Below are positions 27,441 through 35,590 of a stretch of DNA of 64,000 bases, piece after piece. Origin of the DNA: Prevotella sp. OH937_COT-195. GTDB taxonomy: Bacteria; Bacteroidota; Bacteroidia; Bacteroidales; Bacteroidaceae. The notes below the pieces were generated by a model. The model saw nothing but the letters and a program-made list of their open reading frames with translations, ran no database searches and was not told the origin of the DNA. The stretch covers positions 35,865-99,864 of the forward strand of contig NZ_RQZH01000005.1 of assembly GCF_003932845.1 (NCBI RefSeq), given 5' to 3'. The position numbers were made by a program, and so were the translations under genes. Numbering within the stretch: position 1 is the stretch's first letter; every line of letters begins with the position of its first letter.

Positions 27441-28034
27441 ATGAATCCAGAAATAGAATTCCGCGAAGGACTTGACGAACTCGCGGCTCATTACAAAGGA
27501 ATACTTCAACTTCTCGGCGAAGACACCGAGAGAGACGGAGTGCTGAAAACACCAATGAGGGTGGCAAAAGCAATGCAAATCCTTACGCGGGGATATACCC
27601 AAGATGCCAACAAGGTGCTCACAGACGCACTCTTCGAGGAGAAATACAACCAAATGGTTATCGTAAAAGACATCGATTTCTTCTCCTTGTGCGAACATCA
27701 CATGCTGCCGTTCTACGGCAAAGTGCATGTGGCATATATCCCCAACGGCTACATCACCGGACTTTCCAAGATTGCACGCGTTGTAGATATATTCAGTCAC
27801 CGCCTGCAAGTACAAGAACGTCTAAACCTGCAAATAAAAGACTGCATACAAAATACGCTTCATCCGCTCGGTGTAATGGTGGTAATCGAGGCGAAACACA
27901 TGTGCATGCAGATGCGTGGTGTGGAAAAACAAGGAGCCGTAACCACGACAAGCGATTTCAGCGGAGCGTTCAATCAGGCTAAGACACGCGAGGAATTTAT
28001 GAACCTTTTGCACAGCGAAGGAAAGCATATTTAG
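27441..28034 (+). CDS. folE: GTP cyclohydrolase I (FolE)
   Basis: FolE converts GTP to dihydroneopterin triphosphate, the first step of folate synthesis. The 197-residue protein shows the zinc-site motif CEHHMLPF near residue 81, the downstream ligand region [17 protein letters not shown], and the core [20 protein letters not shown]. Length and motifs are typical of type IA enzymes. It starts 4 bp after the SPOR gene stop, so it is in the same transcript, which ends at the hairpin at 28061-28097. Confidence 0.97.
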   Translation: MNPEIEFREGLDELAAHYKGILQLLGEDTERDGVLKTPMRVAKAMQILTRGYTQDANKVLTDALFEEKYNQMVIVKDIDFFSLCEHHMLPFYGKVHVAYIPNGYITGLSKIARVVDIFSHRLQVQERLNLQIKDCIQNTLHPLGVMVVIEAKHMCMQMRGVEKQGAVTTTSDFSGAFNQAKTREEFMNLLHSEGKHI

Positions 28035-28060
28035 CCGAAACAGTTAAACAATGCAAAAAA

Positions 28061-28097
28061 ATGCACTGCCAATGCAATATTCTGCATGGCAGTGCAT
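28061..28097 (+). terminator. Terminator after folE
   Basis: Arms ATGCACTGCC (28061-28070) and GGCAGTGCAT (28088-28097), with further pairing of ATGCA and TGCAT inside, form a strong hairpin 27 bp after the folE stop. An AT-rich stretch follows. It separates folE from the DUF4840 gene. Confidence 0.7.
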
Positions 28098-28132
28098 TTA
28101 TATTCTAAAACCATTTTAAGCAATAAACGAAT

Positions 28133-28750
28133 ATGAAGAAAATCAAAAACTTATCCAAATTGATGTTCGCGGCTCTGCTCGCAGTGTTGATTTCGTCATG
28201 TCTGAACGAAGATAATGACCCGCAACAAAAAATTGACGTGAAATATTATAAATATGTAAGCGGCAATTATACGGGCAAAGTAGAGTATTTTACCGGTAAG
28301 GACAACAAAGAGCGAAAGACTGAAGAAGGCGTGAAAATAGCCGTTACGCCGGACTCAACAATGAAGATAACGGGAATTCCCGCAGCCGTGTTTGCCAAAA
28401 ATATCAGTGATGAAAAGATACGGATAGCGATAAATGCACAGCCCAATCCGGAATTCTCGGTACGATTCCTTATATATTCGATCGGCTCTAAAGGCATATC
28501 CATGTTCGTGCAACCATTGCCGATAGATTTCAAAGGAATAATGGTGGACGGCAAGAAACACGACTATACCATCAATTTCCATGTACCATCGTTTGCTTTC
28601 TCGACACCATCGTACAAGAATTTATCCCTCACCGCATTCATGGGCAAACTCTTAGAGGACGGCAAGGAGAAAGAAAATTTCATTCCATATTCCAAAGATA
28701 TAAACGAAAGCGTAACAATATACATTGACGGAAACAGAGATAGCAAATAG
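28133..28750 (+). CDS. DUF4840-like lipoprotein
   Basis: The 205-residue protein has a lipoprotein signal (FAALLAVLISSC, Cys 23) followed by an acidic linker (LNEDNDPQQ). Its YVSGNYTGKVEYFTGKD opening and beta-rich remainder resemble DUF4840 lipoproteins of Bacteroidales. The assignment is from memory of the family and unverified. It stands alone between two hairpin terminators. Role unknown; probably surface or periplasm-facing. Confidence 0.75.
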   Translation: MKKIKNLSKLMFAALLAVLISSCLNEDNDPQQKIDVKYYKYVSGNYTGKVEYFTGKDNKERKTEEGVKIAVTPDSTMKITGIPAAVFAKNISDEKIRIAINAQPNPEFSVRFLIYSIGSKGISMFVQPLPIDFKGIMVDGKKHDYTINFHVPSFAFSTPSYKNLSLTAFMGKLLEDGKEKENFIPYSKDINESVTIYIDGNRDSK

Positions 28751-28769
28751 ACAAAGTTATCAAACAAAG

Positions 28770-28806
28770 AGAGAGAGATTAAGGTCGTGCACCTTAATCT
28801 CTCTCT
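28770..28806. terminator. Strong bidirectional hairpin terminator
   Basis: Perfect 16-bp arms AGAGAGAGATTAAGGT (28770-28785) and ACCTTAATCTCTCTCT (28791-28806) close a 5-nt loop. A T-rich tail follows on the plus strand and an A-rich stretch precedes, so it can terminate the DUF4840 gene and transcripts leaving tRNA-Pro in the other direction. Confidence 0.75.
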
Positions 28807-28813
28807 TTCTTTG

Positions 28814-28886
28814 TCGGGATTACTGGACTCGAACCAGCGACCTCGCGCCCCCCAGACGTGTGCGCTACCAACTGCGCTAAATCCCG
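28814..28886 (-). tRNA. tRNA-Pro (anticodon GGG)
   Basis: The minus strand folds as a 73-nt tRNA. The acceptor is CGGGATT/AATCCCG, followed by the D-arm GCGC-AGTTGGTA-GCGC, anticodon loop CTGGGGG and T-arm CTGG-TTCGAGT-CCAG. Discriminator base is A and CCA is not encoded. The anticodon stem CACGT/GCGCG contains an A-C mismatch at its second pair (28-42), where a G-C pair would be expected. Confidence 0.93.
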
Positions 28887-29080
28887 AACAAGCATTTTCC
28901 CACCGTAACGGTGATATTTATGCAGGTGCAAAGGTATGGACTTTTGGCGAGAATAGCAAATATTTAAGAATGTTTTTTTGCTTACGGGGAGAGAATTGCA
29001 GAAAAACAACCGGGTGGTAATTTATTTACAGTCCCAATGTTCGCACATGTTTGTTTGGTCAGAATGGTGCGACAATGGAA

Positions 29081-29190
29081 CAAAACAAGCGGAATCACAA
29101 TGTAATTTCGGCAGAATTGCAATGTAATTTCGCCCAATTTGCTGTGTAATTTCGGTGGAATTGTTCTGCAAAACAGATTGAATTGCATTT
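29081..29190 (+). repeat. 22-bp-period dyad array C (5 units)
   Basis: This is the longest array. Units start at 29081, 29103, 29125, 29147 and 29169. Three central units open with TAATTTCG and the two outer ones with CAAAAC. Example cores are TAATTTCGGCAGAATTGC and CAAAACAGATTGAATTGC. It lies between the tRNA-Pro gene and the 3' end of the Toprim-like gene. Apart from this array I see nothing in the gap 28887-29289. Confidence 0.72.
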
Positions 29191-29289
29191 CGACAGCGAT
29201 GTTGCCGGCGGCATATATGGCTGCAATGTTGCATGCGGCGATCAAAAGATGTTCACCGTGAGTCGTGAAACGTTGTTTTCCCGAGATAT

Positions 29290-30150
29290 TCAGTCAAAAT
29301 AGTCTGACAGCATATAACAACGATGCCGTGCATTTATGAGTTCCACAAGAGGTTTCAGTCGCATGTCCGAAATCGGCTGGTTGCGATAATTTTCTATTTG
29401 TACATCATAACGTTTTCTGCTTCCTCGTTCTATAAGTTCATTTATGTTCTGAGGTATAAAGAATGTTGCGCGCTCCCCTATCCTCGAAAATATGTCGCTT
29501 TGAAAATTGTATATCGACACCAAATCGAAATCTGCAAAATGAATATATTGATTTCCTATCGTCTTCAACCAATTCGTCAGTTCGGCTCTCTGGGGATACC
29601 TATGCACAAAGAGTGTCTTTTTATTCGGTAATATATTGAGGAAACTGTGTATTCGATGGAATGTATCCGCACTCTCCACTCCCACTATCAGCACGTCGTG
29701 CGGCACGCAGAATACCTTGTATTCGTATATATACATGTATGTTCCTCGCGGCGGGTTTATTGTGAGATGTGCTCCTCCGACATGCGCATCTATCGGTTCC
29801 ACGGACGTGACGAAGAAGCCTTCCATATAACTTGTCTTAGTATTTCTCGCTTCCACAATCGCTCCCTGCTTGTCAATTCCCGAATTATCGGCATCTACGG
29901 CAAACTGCATTTTGTGAAAACTTTGCAAGTCTTGTATGCTAAATTCTTCCAAAAGGTACTCTTTCATGCGTTCAAGACTCACGACCTTGAATGTGGTGCG
30001 TGTGCCGTGTTGCGTTGCCGGTATCAGTACGCCCGCAAGTTTCATTTTGTAGAACAAACGTGTCTGTGTCTCGCTTTGCGTCAGTTCCTCGCCGTTATAC
30101 AATGCAAGAAGACGTCTCAATACTCCTTGAGTCGGTTTTTGTCTTTTCAT
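29290..30150 (-). CDS. Orphan Toprim-like protein resembling the JetD C-terminal domain
   Basis: The 286-residue protein has an N-terminal helical, DNA-binding-like part (about 1-80). The second half looks like a Toprim fold of the DUF2220/JetD kind: a strand then VGVESADTF (acidic Glu), about 55 residues later HFADFDLVSIYNF (DxD), then FFIP. In Wadjet systems JetD is the plasmid-cleaving nuclease, but here no JetA, JetB or JetC homologue is nearby. Related stand-alone proteins may exist in Bacteroidales. It sits beside a tRNA and between long gene-free stretches, a typical accessory site. Function unknown; the fold call is by eye. Confidence 0.7.
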   Translation of the reverse strand: MKRQKPTQGVLRRLLALYNGEELTQSETQTRLFYKMKLAGVLIPATQHGTRTTFKVVSLERMKEYLLEEFSIQDLQSFHKMQFAVDADNSGIDKQGAIVEARNTKTSYMEGFFVTSVEPIDAHVGGAHLTINPPRGTYMYIYEYKVFCVPHDVLIVGVESADTFHRIHSFLNILPNKKTLFVHRYPQRAELTNWLKTIGNQYIHFADFDLVSIYNFQSDIFSRIGERATFFIPQNINELIERGSRKRYDVQIENYRNQPISDMRLKPLVELINARHRCYMLSDYFD

Positions 30151-30558
30151 AACATGTACCCATTAAGAAATAAACATCAAACATCCAATTCATTGCAAAT
30201 ATATAAAAAAATATTGAATTGGCATGCGTTTTTGTAATAAAACATTATTATTCGCCTTTATTTTAACATATTAATACTGTTTTTCATTTTCAAACAGATA
30301 TTCAAAATTAATCTTATATATGCCATGTATGGTTTTGCATACTTTCACTTTGCCTTTTTACATCTGTCAATGTAATGCGCTTACACTTATTATTGTTTGC
30401 CGCACTTTATGTCTGTTTGTGCGGACACGAGCGTAAAACGTAATAAAAATTGGAAAAAATAAAAATAATAATAGTAAAAAAATGGTCGGATTAAAAATTA
30501 AATTTGTATTTTTGCAAGGTAAATATTAATGGAAAACAAATAGAGAAATACCATAGAG
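30151..30558 (+). promoter_or_regulatory. AT-rich gap with aroA promoter
   Basis: This 408-bp gap is strongly AT-rich and has no convincing gene. A -7 element TATTTTTG lies at 30507-30514, about 45 bp before the aroA start, without a clear -33 partner. A short hairpin (CCGCAC and GTGCGG, around 30400-30423) is also visible. A four-codon mini-ORF at 30529 is too short to interpret. Confidence 0.4.
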
Positions 30559-31806
30559 ATGACATACAAGATTACGGCTCCGAGCCGTATCGATACTACC
30601 ATAAAACTGCCGGCAAGCAAGAGTATAAGTAATCGCGCACTGATAATAAATGCGCTTGCCGGGGCAGAAATAACACCGGCCAACCTCAGCAACTGCGACG
30701 ACACCGAAGTGATGGTGCGTGCCTTGCGCGACAACCCATACGAGATAGACATCAAGGCGGCAGGTACGGCAATGCGATTTATGACCGCATATCTCGCAGT
30801 GACACCTGGAGAGCATGTAATAACGGGTACGGAGCGCATGCGACACCGACCGATAAAGGTGCTCGTAGATACATTGAGATACCTCGGAGCAGACATAGAG
30901 TATATCGGAGAGGAAGGTTTTCCACCACTTAAAATTCGCGGCAAAACTCTCGAAGGAGGCAAGGCAGAGATGCCGGGAGACGTAAGTTCGCAGTATGTGT
31001 CGGCAATGCTGATGATTGCACCGGTGCTTAGCAACGGACTCGAACTGCATCTCACGGGCAACATCATATCGCGTCCCTACATCGACCTTACCATACACAT
31101 CATGCACGACTATGGTGCGAGGGTGGAATGGACCGACGTTGACACCATAGTAACCGAACCTTCGGGTTACCAAGGGCGCGATTTCGTAATAGAGAACGAT
31201 TGGAGCGGAGCATCATACTGGTATGAAACTCTCGCATTGTTGGGCGACAGCGAAAGCAAGGTGTATCTGCCCGGGCTGATTGACGCATCGCGACAAGGCG
31301 ATTCGGGAGTACGATATCTGTTCTCCATGCTCGGCGTAAAGACACAGTTCGAAGATATGACAAACATCTGCCCGACAACGGTTACACTGAAAGCGATGCG
31401 CTCCATGCTGCCGAGACTCGATTTCGATTTCTCCGGTCAGCCCGACCTCGCACAAACATTCGTGGTAACATGCGCAGCGATGAACATTCCATTCCGTTTC
31501 ACGGGACTTGCCACGCTGAGGATAAAGGAGAGCGACCGCATCAATGCTCTCAAACGAGAGATGAGCAAATTGGGATTCGTTATAAGGGAAGAGAACAATT
31601 CCGAACTGGTATGGGACGGGGAACGGTGTACCCCTACAATGGATCCGATTGACACATACGAAGACCATCGCATGGCAATGGCATTCGCACCTGCGGCTAT
31701 AAAATTCCCGGGACTGAAAATAAACGCCCCCGAAGTTGTAACAAAAAGTTATCCGGCATTCTGGGAAGACCTGCGGCATGCGGGCTTCATCATAGAAGAG
31801 GAGTAA
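30559..31806 (+). CDS. aroA: 3-phosphoshikimate 1-carboxyvinyltransferase (EPSP synthase)
   Basis: AroA transfers enolpyruvate from PEP to shikimate-3-phosphate in aromatic amino-acid synthesis. The 415-residue protein has the substrate-binding start LPASKSISNRALI, the motif AAGTAMRFMTAYLA (in place of GNAGTAMRP), RIKESDRINAL and YEDHRMAMAFA. The GTAMRF variant with phenylalanine for the usual R-P proline is the short Bacteroidetes form. It heads a run of plus-strand genes to tsaE. Confidence 0.95.
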   Translation: MTYKITAPSRIDTTIKLPASKSISNRALIINALAGAEITPANLSNCDDTEVMVRALRDNPYEIDIKAAGTAMRFMTAYLAVTPGEHVITGTERMRHRPIKVLVDTLRYLGADIEYIGEEGFPPLKIRGKTLEGGKAEMPGDVSSQYVSAMLMIAPVLSNGLELHLTGNIISRPYIDLTIHIMHDYGARVEWTDVDTIVTEPSGYQGRDFVIENDWSGASYWYETLALLGDSESKVYLPGLIDASRQGDSGVRYLFSMLGVKTQFEDMTNICPTTVTLKAMRSMLPRLDFDFSGQPDLAQTFVVTCAAMNIPFRFTGLATLRIKESDRINALKREMSKLGFVIREENNSELVWDGERCTPTMDPIDTYEDHRMAMAFAPAAIKFPGLKINAPEVVTKSYPAFWEDLRHAGFIIEEE

Positions 31807-31855
31807 CCGGAATTACACAAACCGTACTATTCAAACAAATTATAAAGGAACTTAA

Positions 31856-32269
31856 ATGCTGTATCTCGTCATAGGAATAATAGCCTTGGGCATCTTTGCT
31901 GCAATCCTCGGACTGCTCTCACACAATAAAGACGGCAATACGGACGTTATTAATAACACGGTATCATCGTGTCAAACATGCAGCGGAGAAGACCCTCGCT
32001 GCGAACAAGAGTGCATGATGGAATCGGCGATGCGCCCTGTCGAATATTTCGATGACGAAGAATTGGACGCTTTTCGCAATAAACCGTCGGGGCAATATGA
32101 CGACGACGACGCGGAACAGTTTCGCGAAGTACTATACACCATGCGCCCCTCGGAAGTGAAAGACTGGTGCCGAAGTCTGACGCTGCGCGGCATAGAACTG
32201 CCCGACCAAATCAAGGACGAGGTGTTCCTCATTATGGAGAACGACCCGGTAAAAGGCAGCGTGGAATAA
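31856..32269 (+). CDS. Small membrane protein with cysteine cluster
   Basis: The 137-residue protein has one N-terminal TM segment (residues 2-22). A cysteine-rich stretch follows (SSCQTCSGEDPRCEQECMM, spacing CxxC...CxxxC) that could bind a metal. An acidic cytoplasmic-type helical region ends with TLRGIELPDQIKDEVF. I recognise it as a conserved Bacteroidales neighbour of aroA but know no function. It lies 50 bp after aroA and 57 bp before the PorW-like gene. Confidence 0.8.
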   Translation: MLYLVIGIIALGIFAAILGLLSHNKDGNTDVINNTVSSCQTCSGEDPRCEQECMMESAMRPVEYFDDEELDAFRNKPSGQYDDDDAEQFREVLYTMRPSEVKDWCRSLTLRGIELPDQIKDEVFLIMENDPVKGSVE

Positions 32270-32326
32270 CAGAGGATTGCTTGTACCACTCTTCAACAAT
32301 CATTTTTCAATCGTCAATAACCAAAA

Positions 32327-35300
32327 ATGAAATCAAAAGAGCCATACATTGCAGTTGCCATCGTGGCAATAGTACTGCTCGCAGCATGTTCGACGCAGAA
32401 AAATACGTCGTCGAGCCGCTGGTGGCACTCGTTCAATGCACGCTACAACACCTACTATAACGGAGCCGTGGCGTATGTCGACGCATCGTTGGAAAGAGAG
32501 AAAGGCAACAAAGATAACTTTACCGAACGCATTCCATTATACACAATCGGAAACAAGACGAGCCGCGAACTGGGAAAAGGAAATTACGAACGTGCCATAG
32601 AAAAAGCAAAGAAAGCCATAAAACAGCACAGCATAAGGAAGAAACCCGAGTGGAACAAGAGTCGGAAGAAAACCGAAAAGGATCGCGAATGGCTTAGCCG
32701 GAGAGAGTACAATCCTTTCTTGTGGAAGGCGTGGTTGCTCATGGGACGGGCACAATTCCACAAAGGCGATTTCGACGAGGCTGCCTCTACGTTCGCATAC
32801 ATGAGTCGTCTGTACGCCACGCAGCCCGCCATTGCAGGCAAGGCACGTGCATGGTTGGCAAAATGTTACATAGAACAAGGCTTTGTTTATGATGCCGAGG
32901 ACGTGATTGCCAAAATGAGACGAGACACAATGGATTGGCGTGCAGTGAAAGAGTGGGACTACACTTTTGCCGATTATTACATCCACACCAACCGTATTGA
33001 GCAGGCAATACCATATTTGCAGAAGGTGATACGACACGAAATGCGGCGCAAACAGAAAGCAAGAGAGTGGTATCTCATGGGGCAGTTGCAGGCCGAACTC
33101 GGGAACAGAGACCTCGCATACAAGGCATTCAGACATGTGATAAGACTGAATCCGCCATACGAATTGGAGTTCAACGCACGCATAGCAATGACCGAAGTAA
33201 CGGCACGGGGAAAAGCGAAACAGATGATTGGCAAACTGAAACGAATGGCCGCGTCTGACAACAACAAGGAATATCTCGACCAAGTGTATTACGCAATGGG
33301 CAACATATATCTCTCCGAACGAGACACTGTCAAAGCCATTGATGCCTACGAGACGGGGAACAAGAAAACAACCCGCGCGGGAGTGGAGAAAGGAGTGTTG
33401 TTGCTGAAACTCGGAGATCTATACTGGGCACGCGAGAATTTCAGCGACGCACGACGCTGCTACGGCGAAGCAATAGGACTGCTCGACAAAACTCGGAAAG
33501 ACTATGAGGCTCTGTCGTACCGCTCCAAGGTACTCGATGAACTTGTACCATTCACCGAGGCCGTCCATCTTCAAGACTCACTGCAGGCATTGGCAAAGAT
33601 GTCGGAAACCGACCGCAATGCAGCCATCGACCGAGTTATAGAGGCTTTGAAAAAGAAAGAGAAAGAAGAACGTCTCGCACAGGCAGAACAAGAGGCGCAA
33701 CAACAGCAGGCCGCCAATCAAGGGAACACCGGAAACATCCGACAAAATTCGCAACAGCAGCAGCAAACGAAGAACGGTCTATGGTATTTTTACAACCAAA
33801 TGGCAGTGAATCAGGGTAAGGCGGCATTCCAAAAACTGTGGGGACGGCGCGAGAATGTTGATAACTGGCAGCGCGTAAACCGCACGGTGGTGGCGCAGAA
33901 CGACCCTTCGCAACTTACAGACGAAATGCGCGACTCGATAGCAGCAGCCGAAGCACTGCAAGACTCGATAGACAACAGTCTTGACAGCGCGCAGAACGAC
34001 CCGCACAAACGCGAATACTACCTCGCGCAAATACCGTTTACCGAAGAGCAGGTGCAGGCAAGCAACCTCATAATAGAGGACGGACTTTTCCATGCGGGAG
34101 TGATTTTTAAAGATAAACTCGACTTCCTGAAACAGAGCGAAAAGCACCTTACAAGACTCGAAAACCATTACCCCGACTACGAGCACACGGACGATGCGTT
34201 CTACCACTTGTTCCTGCTGTACCATCGCATGGGAATGCCGGGAGTGGCAGAGTCGTATATAGAAAAACTCAAATCGAAATTCCCCAAAAGCAAATGGACA
34301 ACCATGCTGTCCGACCCTCACTTTGAAGAGAACGCACGTTTCGGAACAATGATCGAAGACTCGCTGTATGCCGCCACATACGAGGCATTCAAAGCCGACC
34401 GCAACGGGGAAGTGAAAAGGAATGCGAAGGTATCGAAAGAACGCTTCCCAATGGGTGCCAACCGCGACAAGTTCATATTCATAGACGGACTCGGGAAACT
34501 CAACGATGGAGACACGGAAGGCTGTCTGACAGACATGAACAACGTTGTGAAGAACTATCCGAACAGCCGTATCAGCGAGCTTGCAGGCATGATAATAAAC
34601 GGAGTGAAAGCAGGAAGACGACTAAGGGGCGGAAAGTTCGACATCGGCGATGTGTGGGAACGACGCAGCATAGTTCTCAACGACAGCGACTCGATACAAG
34701 CACGACAATTCGTTGCCGACAGACTCTCGCCACATCTTTTCATATTGGCATATACCCCCGACTCGATAGCAGAGAACAAACTGCTTTTCGAGATGGCACG
34801 TTACAACTTCAGCAATTTCATGGTGCGCAATTTCGATATCGCCATCGACGATTTCGATGGACTGCACCGCATGCAAATTACCGGATTCAGAAGTTACGAC
34901 GAGGCACTGCAATATGCACGCAAACTGTACAAATACGAACCGATAGTGCGCTTGATAAAGAAGGCACGGGGCATAATAATCAGTGAGGCGAACCTGCCGT
35001 TGCTCGGAACAAATTTCAGTTACAAGGACTACGACAAGTTCTACGACAAGCATTTCGCACCTCTGAAACCATCGACCATGCAACTGCTCAACGAACCTGC
35101 CGAGATAGAATACGAAAAACAGCAGGAAAAACCGCAGCCGCAAGAAGGAGACGAGAACACATACGACAACAAGGAAAGCGACGGAACGGTAATTGAAACG
35201 ACAACAGAAACAACGGAAATTGTTACCGAGACAACAGATTCCATGCCGGAAACGACAATAGAGGACACACCGGAAACAACTGTTACGGAAAACGATACTA

Positions 35301-35581
35301 CAACGGAAAATGTGCCGGAGACAATCGTTAAAGAAGAGAATAATGTTGTGGAAGAACCGGAACAGCCGGCAACAAACGTTAACACAGAGCCGAAAGAACC
35401 CGAAAAACGAGAACCCGAACAACCGGAAAAAATCACAACCAAAGAGCCGGAAGACGAAGGTATATATTTCGATGACGGATTCGGGACAGAGAACAATGCT
35501 CCCGGAAACAACAACAATAACAATAATAACAACAAGAATTTCGACATAGAGGACGAATACTACGACCTCGAAGGTTTCTAA
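32327..35581 (+). CDS. PorW/SprE-like TPR lipoprotein
   Basis: The 1084-residue lipoprotein (signal AIVAIVLLAAC, Cys 22) starts with the PorW/SprE hallmark WWHSFNARYNTYYNGAVAY and carries many TPR-type helical repeats (about 60-450 and 560-720). In T9SS species such proteins help the secretion and gliding machinery. Homologues also occur in Bacteroidales with little T9SS. The C-terminal 170 residues are low-complexity: Thr/Glu/Pro-rich, then a run of nine Asn encoded by a trinucleotide repeat (about 35509-35535). The next gene, 9 bp on, encodes PorX, which strengthens the assignment. Confidence 0.87.
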   Translation: MKSKEPYIAVAIVAIVLLAACSTQKNTSSSRWWHSFNARYNTYYNGAVAYVDASLEREKGNKDNFTERIPLYTIGNKTSRELGKGNYERAIEKAKKAIKQHSIRKKPEWNKSRKKTEKDREWLSRREYNPFLWKAWLLMGRAQFHKGDFDEAASTFAYMSRLYATQPAIAGKARAWLAKCYIEQGFVYDAEDVIAKMRRDTMDWRAVKEWDYTFADYYIHTNRIEQAIPYLQKVIRHEMRRKQKAREWYLMGQLQAELGNRDLAYKAFRHVIRLNPPYELEFNARIAMTEVTARGKAKQMIGKLKRMAASDNNKEYLDQVYYAMGNIYLSERDTVKAIDAYETGNKKTTRAGVEKGVLLLKLGDLYWARENFSDARRCYGEAIGLLDKTRKDYEALSYRSKVLDELVPFTEAVHLQDSLQALAKMSETDRNAAIDRVIEALKKKEKEERLAQAEQEAQQQQAANQGNTGNIRQNSQQQQQTKNGLWYFYNQMAVNQGKAAFQKLWGRRENVDNWQRVNRTVVAQNDPSQLTDEMRDSIAAAEALQDSIDNSLDSAQNDPHKREYYLAQIPFTEEQVQASNLIIEDGLFHAGVIFKDKLDFLKQSEKHLTRLENHYPDYEHTDDAFYHLFLLYHRMGMPGVAESYIEKLKSKFPKSKWTTMLSDPHFEENARFGTMIEDSLYAATYEAFKADRNGEVKRNAKVSKERFPMGANRDKFIFIDGLGKLNDGDTEGCLTDMNNVVKNYPNSRISELAGMIINGVKAGRRLRGGKFDIGDVWERRSIVLNDSDSIQARQFVADRLSPHLFILAYTPDSIAENKLLFEMARYNFSNFMVRNFDIAIDDFDGLHRMQITGFRSYDEALQYARKLYKYEPIVRLIKKARGIIISEANLPLLGTNFSYKDYDKFYDKHFAPLKPSTMQLLNEPAEIEYEKQQEKPQPQEGDENTYDNKESDGTVIETTTETTEIVTETTDSMPETTIEDTPETTVTENDTTTENVPETIVKEENNVVEEPEQPATNVNTEPKEPEKREPEQPEKITTKEPEDEGIYFDDGFGTENNAPGNNNNNNNNNKNFDIEDEYYDLEGF

Positions 35582-35590
35582 ACATACAAT

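Noticed and set aside
29081..29190. CRISPR-like array of short repeats
   Set aside because: Repeat units are contiguous, degenerate and 22 bp in total, with no unique spacers of 30 bp or so and no cas genes nearby.
28887..30558. Genomic island integrated at tRNA-Pro
   Set aside because: No integrase and no direct repeat of the tRNA 3' end were found; only one accessory gene is present.
35041..35581. Minus-strand serine/valine-rich ORF opposite the PorW-like tail
   Set aside because: It is the complement of the low-complexity Thr/Glu tail and so a composition artefact.
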